From: CAZTZL01 sp964617625
Lineage (GTDB): Bacteria; Zhuqueibacterota; QNDG01; DSAB01
Direction: 5' to 3'
Length of the DNA: 10,242 nt
NCBI GenBank assembly: GCA_964617625.1
Contig: CAZTZL010000098.1
Span: 1 to 10,242, forward strand
Positions 6,615 through 10,242 of the stretch are shown here, piece by piece. Positions within the stretch are counted from its first letter, which is position 1, and every line of letters starts with the position of its first letter. Both the position numbers and the translations under genes were made by a program. The notes beneath the pieces were generated by a model. The model did no database searches. It was given only the letters and a program-made list of their open reading frames with translations, and was not told the DNA's origin.

Positions 6615-6998
6615 TTACTTTGATTCTCCCGGATTATCCGCAGGGCTTTCTCCGCCGATCAAATTATCCCCTTCTCCCGGGACCGTTGGAAGGATCGCTG
6701 CGGGTGAGGATGTATCCTCTTTCTCCATTACCTGCTGGACCATGCTCTTGGCACCGGATGTGGAACCCTTGGATAAAAGAGCAATTGAAAGGGCGGTAAT
6801 TGCAAAAGCAATCCCAAAATACATCGTCATTTTGGCCAAAAAGGATGCCGCTCCTCTTCCACCAAAAACACTCCCCATCCCTCCTCCTCCACCACCCAAA
6901 ACACCTGCCAATCCACCACCTTTGCTGGATTGAAGCAGAATACTGATAATTAAAAAAACACATACAAACACATGGAGAAATGTGATTAATGTTGACAT
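6615..6998 (-). CDS. secG: Preprotein translocase subunit SecG
   Basis: A small inner-membrane subunit of the SecYEG protein-export channel, 127 residues. It has the family's two membrane segments (about 3-22 and 52-75) and the hallmark LLQSSKGGGLAG (21-32), followed by a glycine-rich loop (27-49). The tail after residue 78 is long, polar and rich in Gly, Pro and Glu, and looks disordered; such tails vary widely in SecG. GGGAG lies about 10 nt upstream of the ATG at 6998, inside the end of tpiA, whose stop is only 2 nt away, so translation is probably coupled. The tpiA-secG pair is a widespread bacterial arrangement. Confidence 0.95.
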   Translation of the reverse strand: MSTLITFLHVFVCVFLIISILLQSSKGGGLAGVLGGGGGGMGSVFGGRGAASFLAKMTMYFGIAFAITALSIALLSKGSTSGAKSMVQQVMEKEDTSSPAAILPTVPGEGDNLIGGESPADNPGESK

Positions 6999-7000
6999 GA

Positions 7001-7774
7001 TTATTTATCTCCCGTCTGATTTTGCGCTGCTCTGATAATTCCTGCAAAACTTTCCGCCTTTAAACTGGCACCCCCGACGAGGGCACCGTCGATGTCCGGT
7101 TGTGCCATCAATTCGCCCGCATTGTCCGGTTTGACACTGCCGCCGTATTGAATACGGATCCGACCGGCCGCATCGCTACCGTATTTATTGGTCAGCCAAC
7201 TGCGTATGAAACGATGGACTTCCTGGGCTTGTTCCGGCGAAGCCGTTTTCCCCGTGCCGATGGCCCAGACCGGTTCATAGGCAATCGTGATTTTAGCCAT
7301 GCTTTCTGTAGAGATATCATTCAATCCGGATGCAAGCTGTCGTTCGACAACGGATTCGGTTTTCCCGGCTTCACGTTCCTCAAGCAGTTCGCCGACGCAC
7401 AAGATAACATCCAGATCAGCTTTAAGGGATTTTTTTACTTTCAGATGAATCATCTCGTCGGTTTCACCCAGAACATGCCGCCTTTCGGAATGGCCTAAAA
7501 TCACAAAATCACATCCCACATCTTTCAACATTTCCGGGGCAATCTCGCCTGTGAAAGCGCCGTTGGATTCAAAGTAACAATTCTGGGCACCGACTAGTAT
7601 CCCGCTGCCCTTAGCCGTATAAATCACTTTATGCAAATAGACAAACGGAGGTGCAACTGCCATATCCACATTGTCCACATCCGCAATCAGCGGTTTCAAC
7701 CCCTTAACCAGTACCTCGGCTTCGGCCGCGGATGTATTCATTTTCCAATTACCCGCTACAAATGGTTTTCGCAT
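7001..7774 (-). CDS. tpiA: Triose-phosphate isomerase
   Basis: Interconverts dihydroxyacetone phosphate and glyceraldehyde 3-phosphate in the cytoplasm. The 257-residue length is normal for a full TIM barrel. Catalytic residues are all present: N9 and K11 in GNWKMN (8-13), H95 in GHSERR (94-99), and E167 in AYEPVWAIGTGKTAS (165-179), which also contains mobile loop 6. The phosphate-binding YGGSVKPDN (210-218) and GALVGGASL (230-238) are intact. The ATG at 7774 follows the pgk stop by 3 nt, with a GGTGGA ribosome-binding stretch lying in the last codons of pgk. It is the third gene of the glycolytic operon and supplies the substrate of the upstream gap product. Confidence 0.98.
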   Translation of the reverse strand: MRKPFVAGNWKMNTSAAEAEVLVKGLKPLIADVDNVDMAVAPPFVYLHKVIYTAKGSGILVGAQNCYFESNGAFTGEIAPEMLKDVGCDFVILGHSERRHVLGETDEMIHLKVKKSLKADLDVILCVGELLEEREAGKTESVVERQLASGLNDISTESMAKITIAYEPVWAIGTGKTASPEQAQEVHRFIRSWLTNKYGSDAAGRIRIQYGGSVKPDNAGELMAQPDIDGALVGGASLKAESFAGIIRAAQNQTGDK

Positions 7775-7777
7775 AAT

Positions 7778-9052
7778 TTATCCACCCTGCTTTTTATCAG
7801 TCAAGGCCGCAACCCCCGGCAGAACCTTGCCTTCTATCAATTCGAGGGAAGCGCCGCCGCCCGTTGAAATGTGCGACATCTTATCAGTAAGGCCCGCCTT
7901 TTTCACGGCCGAAACAGAATCGCCCCCGCCGATCACTGTGATAGCGTTCGGCAATGCCGCCAAAACTTTAGCGATAGCGTTAGTTCCAACGGCAAACCGT
8001 GGAAATTCAAACACACCCATGGGTCCGTTCCAGAAAACAGTTTTCGCCCCCTGAATGGCATGAGTGTACTTTTCAATGGTCAGCGGACCAATATCCATGC
8101 CCATCCATCCGTCTTCGATTCCGTTACGCGCCACCTGCTTGAACGGTGCATCTGCGGAAAATTCCTGAGTCACGATGTGATCGATGGGCAGGTAAATATA
8201 TTTCCTCGTTTTATAGGCTACATCCAATACTTCTCTGGCCTTTTCAATCATTTCGGGTTCACTCAGCGAATTTCCGCAGGTTATCCCTTTTGCGGCGAGA
8301 AATGTGTAGGCCATGCCTCCGCCAATGATGATGTGGTCGACTTTGGAAAGCAGACTCTCCAGTACGGAGACTTTTGAGGACACCTTCGCCCCTCCGATAA
8401 TTGCAATGAACGGTTTCGCAGGATGGAGCACGATTTTTTCCTCTAGAAATTCAAGTTCCTTTTCCATCAGAAAACCCGCCACAGCCGGGAGAAACTTGGC
8501 CACAGTTTCTGTTGAGGCGTGGGGCCGGTGCGCCGTGCCGAATGCGTCATTCACATAAACATCGCCGTAGGACGCCAGCACCTTGGCCATCTTTTCCCGT
8601 TCGCCCTCGTCCTTGGAAGTTTCTTCCTTGTGGAACCGCGTATTCTCAAGCATCAGGATACCGCCCTCTGGAAGTCCTGCAACCATTTTCTTGGTTTCAT
8701 CGCTCAAACAGTCGGGCGCCAGTTTCACTTCTGTTCCAAGAATCTCCGCCAAATGTGCGGCCACCGGAGCCATCTTGTGCTTACCCTCGATATATTTCTT
8801 CTCGTCGAAGGGCTTGCCGCTTTTCTCGGCTTTTTCCTTGGCCTTCTGCATATCCTTCCTGGGGTCTCCCAGATGGGACATGAGTACCAGACTTTTAACG
8901 CCCTGATCGAGCACGTACCGGATTGTCGGCAGGGCGGCCTGAATGCGTGTGTCGTCCTGCACCACACCGTCCTTCATAGGCACGTTGAAATCCACACGCA
9001 TGATCACGCGTTTCCCTTTTAAATTGATGTCTTTTACAGTCAACTTCTTCAT
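7778..9052 (-). CDS. pgk: Phosphoglycerate kinase
   Basis: Makes ATP and 3-phosphoglycerate from 1,3-bisphosphoglycerate. Starting at the ATG at 9052 gives 424 residues beginning MKKLTVKDINLKGKRV; an upstream in-frame ATG at 9163 would add 37 unrelated residues and overlap gap, so it is rejected. Hallmarks are MRVDFNVP (18-25), ENTRFHKEE (136-144), NDAFGTAHRPHAS (168-180), IIGGAKVSSK (218-227), NGPMGVFE (342-349), GGGDSV (375-380) and STGGGASLE (396-404). Two oddities: the usual SHLGRP is SHLGDP (59-64), with R65 next, and a lysine/glutamate-rich stretch (66-92) makes the following loop longer than in typical bacterial enzymes. Only a weak GGAA-type ribosome site precedes the start. The gap stop lies 56 nt upstream, in AT-rich DNA with no hairpin or gene seen. 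Confidence 0.97.
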   Translation of the reverse strand: MKKLTVKDINLKGKRVIMRVDFNVPMKDGVVQDDTRIQAALPTIRYVLDQGVKSLVLMSHLGDPRKDMQKAKEKAEKSGKPFDEKKYIEGKHKMAPVAAHLAEILGTEVKLAPDCLSDETKKMVAGLPEGGILMLENTRFHKEETSKDEGEREKMAKVLASYGDVYVNDAFGTAHRPHASTETVAKFLPAVAGFLMEKELEFLEEKIVLHPAKPFIAIIGGAKVSSKVSVLESLLSKVDHIIIGGGMAYTFLAAKGITCGNSLSEPEMIEKAREVLDVAYKTRKYIYLPIDHIVTQEFSADAPFKQVARNGIEDGWMGMDIGPLTIEKYTHAIQGAKTVFWNGPMGVFEFPRFAVGTNAIAKVLAALPNAITVIGGGDSVSAVKKAGLTDKMSHISTGGGASLELIEGKVLPGVAALTDKKQGG

Positions 9053-9108
9053 CGGCGGATTCCATTCATTTAAATTATTTATATTTGAGTTGAATATCAC
9101 GCAGTGTT

Positions 9109-10110
9109 TTACATGCTGGCCATTTTCACCAGAAGATCGACCACGCGGTTCGAATATCCCCACTCGTTATCATACCAGGAGATGATTTTCACCATGTTTG
9201 AACCCATGGTCATCGTCGCCTTGGAATCGAAAACGCTGGAATAGGGATTGCCCACGATATCCACCGACACGATCGGATCTTCCGTATATTCCAGAATCCC
9301 TTTGAGTTCACCTTCCGCCGCTTTTTTCATGGCCGCATTCACCGAATCCACAGTAACCTCTTTCTCGGTGGTAGCGACTAAATCGACGACCGACCCATCC
9401 GGTGTGGGTACGCGTATGGACATTCCGTTGAGTTTGCCATTCAGTTTAGGAATGACTTTGCCCACAGCCTTGGCCGCACCTGTTGTGGTGGGAATCATCG
9501 ACATGGCCGCGGACCGGGCACGCCGCAGATCGCTGTGCGGAAGATCCAGAATGCGCTGATCATTGGTATAAGAATGAATCGTCGTCATCAATCCTTCTTT
9601 GAGTCCGAATGTATCGTTCAGCACTTTGACGACCGGAGCCAGACAGTTGGTCGTGCAGGAAGCATTGGAAACGATTTTGTGTTCGGGTTTGAGGTCATCA
9701 TCATTGACACCAAGCACAATCGTCGCATCGATCTCGTCTTTCGCGGGTACGGTTAAAATAACCTTTTTCGCACCTGCCTGCAAATGTTTGGCGATTTGCT
9801 CTTTCTTCCTGAAAACACCTGTGGACTCGACAACAATGTCGATTCCCAGCGCTTTCCACGGAAGAGCGGCCGGGTCCTTTTCCGCACTGATCTTGATCTC
9901 TTTTCCATTCACAACAATCGAACTCTCTTTGGCTTCGACTGTTCCGTCGAACCGGCCGTGCACAGAATCATATTTCAAGAGATGCGCCAGGGTTTTTGCA
10001 TCGGTAATATCGTTAATGGCCAGAACCTGGACATCACTTCTTTTGCTCATGATGCGGAATACCAGTCTGCCGATTCGCCCAAAACCGTTAATTGCAACTT
10101 TTACTGCCAT
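9109..10110 (-). CDS. gap: Glyceraldehyde-3-phosphate dehydrogenase, type I
   Basis: Oxidises glyceraldehyde 3-phosphate to 1,3-bisphosphoglycerate with reduction of a nicotinamide cofactor. The 333-residue length is normal. Present are the Rossmann motif INGFGRIGR (7-15), catalytic C152 in SNASCTTNC (148-156), H179 in TTIHSYTNDQ (176-185), LDLPHSDLRRAR (188-199), IPTTTGAAKAV (206-216) and SWYDNEWGYS (311-320). D34 after the second beta strand (AINDITD) favours NAD over NADP, by comparison with known bacterial enzymes. The start is fixed by an excellent AAAGGAGG (10126-10119) 8 nt before the ATG. It is the first gene of the operon and is read from the consensus promoter at 10207-10235. Confidence 0.98.
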   Translation of the reverse strand: MAVKVAINGFGRIGRLVFRIMSKRSDVQVLAINDITDAKTLAHLLKYDSVHGRFDGTVEAKESSIVVNGKEIKISAEKDPAALPWKALGIDIVVESTGVFRKKEQIAKHLQAGAKKVILTVPAKDEIDATIVLGVNDDDLKPEHKIVSNASCTTNCLAPVVKVLNDTFGLKEGLMTTIHSYTNDQRILDLPHSDLRRARSAAMSMIPTTTGAAKAVGKVIPKLNGKLNGMSIRVPTPDGSVVDLVATTEKEVTVDSVNAAMKKAAEGELKGILEYTEDPIVSVDIVGNPYSSVFDSKATMTMGSNMVKIISWYDNEWGYSNRVVDLLVKMASM

Positions 10111-10118
10111 AAACCTTT

Positions 10119-10126
10119 CCTCCTTT
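10119..10126 (-). promoter_or_regulatory. Strong ribosome binding site of gap
   Basis: AAAGGAGG on the minus strand, 8 nt before the ATG at 10110. It is by far the best Shine-Dalgarno sequence in the window and agrees with high expression of GAPDH. Confidence 0.9.
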
Positions 10127-10147
10127 GTACGATTACATATAACAATT

Positions 10148-10172
10148 GCAGAAAGACTTTCCGCCTTCCTGC
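10148..10172 (-). other. Possible 5'-UTR hairpin upstream of gap
   Basis: GCAGGAAG and CTTTCTGC on the minus strand can form an 8-bp stem with one G-U pair and a 9-nt loop, extendable by one A-T pair. It lies between the predicted transcription start and the gap ribosome site. No T-tract follows, so it is not a terminator. It may stabilise the mRNA or be incidental. Confidence 0.3.
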
Positions 10173-10206
10173 ATTAATAAAAACTGAACACAACTTTTGA
10201 ACTTTA

Positions 10207-10235
10207 ATTATATTAATTTTTTATCCAAATGTCAA
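10207..10235 (-). promoter_or_regulatory. Consensus sigma70 promoter of the gap operon
   Basis: TTGACA (10235-10230) and TATAAT (10212-10207) on the minus strand match the sigma70 consensus in all twelve bases, with the optimal 17-nt spacer. The predicted start is near 10200, giving an approximately 90-nt leader before gap. It most likely drives gap-pgk-tpiA-secG, the tRNA-Leu and the TPR gene, since no internal terminator is seen before 5404. Confidence 0.85.
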
Positions 10236-10242
10236 GATAATT

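Noticed and set aside
6508..6933. Open frame on the plus strand starting MPKGGFEPPRPF
   Set aside because: It is antisense to the tRNA-Leu and secG. The GGFEPP start is a known false protein produced by translating tRNA-Leu antisense.
9053..9163. 37-residue N-terminal extension of phosphoglycerate kinase
   Set aside because: It overlaps the end of gap, has no resemblance to the family, and the internal ATG at 9052 begins exactly where normal PGK sequences begin.

Overview
This is a bacterial chromosomal segment of moderate GC content, coding on both strands and made up mostly of housekeeping genes, with one less ordinary membrane protein. No phage, insertion sequence, CRISPR array or defence genes were seen. 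The mix fits an anaerobic or facultative bacterium, perhaps of the FCB superphylum or a related candidate phylum. The pointers are an Rnf-type iron-sulfur subunit, a giant membrane-fused spermidine-synthase-like protein, a DUF4412-like periplasmic protein, and a gap-pgk-tpiA-secG operon carrying a tRNA-Leu. That placement is inference and weak.

Layout. (1) 1-974, minus: the N-terminal two thirds of cysteinyl-tRNA synthetase, running off the left edge. (2) 975-1204: divergent intergenic region with an AT-only inverted repeat and a possible promoter for the rightward gene. (3) 1205-3529, plus: a 774-residue protein with a spermidine-synthase-like methyltransferase fold between two membrane halves that look like copies of each other. 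(4) 4325-3585 and 5191-4322, minus: an rnfB-type gene with no other rnf gene beside it, overlapping by 4 nt (GTGA) a gene for a secreted DUF4412-like protein. (5) 5192-5425: an rnfB promoter candidate with a palindrome in its spacer, a REP-like interspersed repeat and a strong hairpin terminator. (6) 10110-5426, minus: a compact run gap - pgk - tpiA - secG - tRNA-Leu(GAG) - TPR protein. It begins at a consensus sigma70 promoter (TTGACA, 17 nt, TATAAT) near the right edge and ends at the terminator at 5376-5404.

The right half encodes three consecutive steps of lower glycolysis (triose-phosphate isomerase, GAPDH, phosphoglycerate kinase) together with a Sec translocon subunit, a leucine tRNA and an exported TPR scaffold. 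The left half holds an aminoacyl-tRNA synthetase, an electron-transfer ferredoxin-like protein with an exported partner, and the unusual membrane enzyme. The items most worth a second look are the duplicated membrane architecture and altered active site of the 1205-3529 protein, the solitary rnfB/DUF4412 pair with its palindrome-bearing promoter, and the phosphoglycerate kinase variant.
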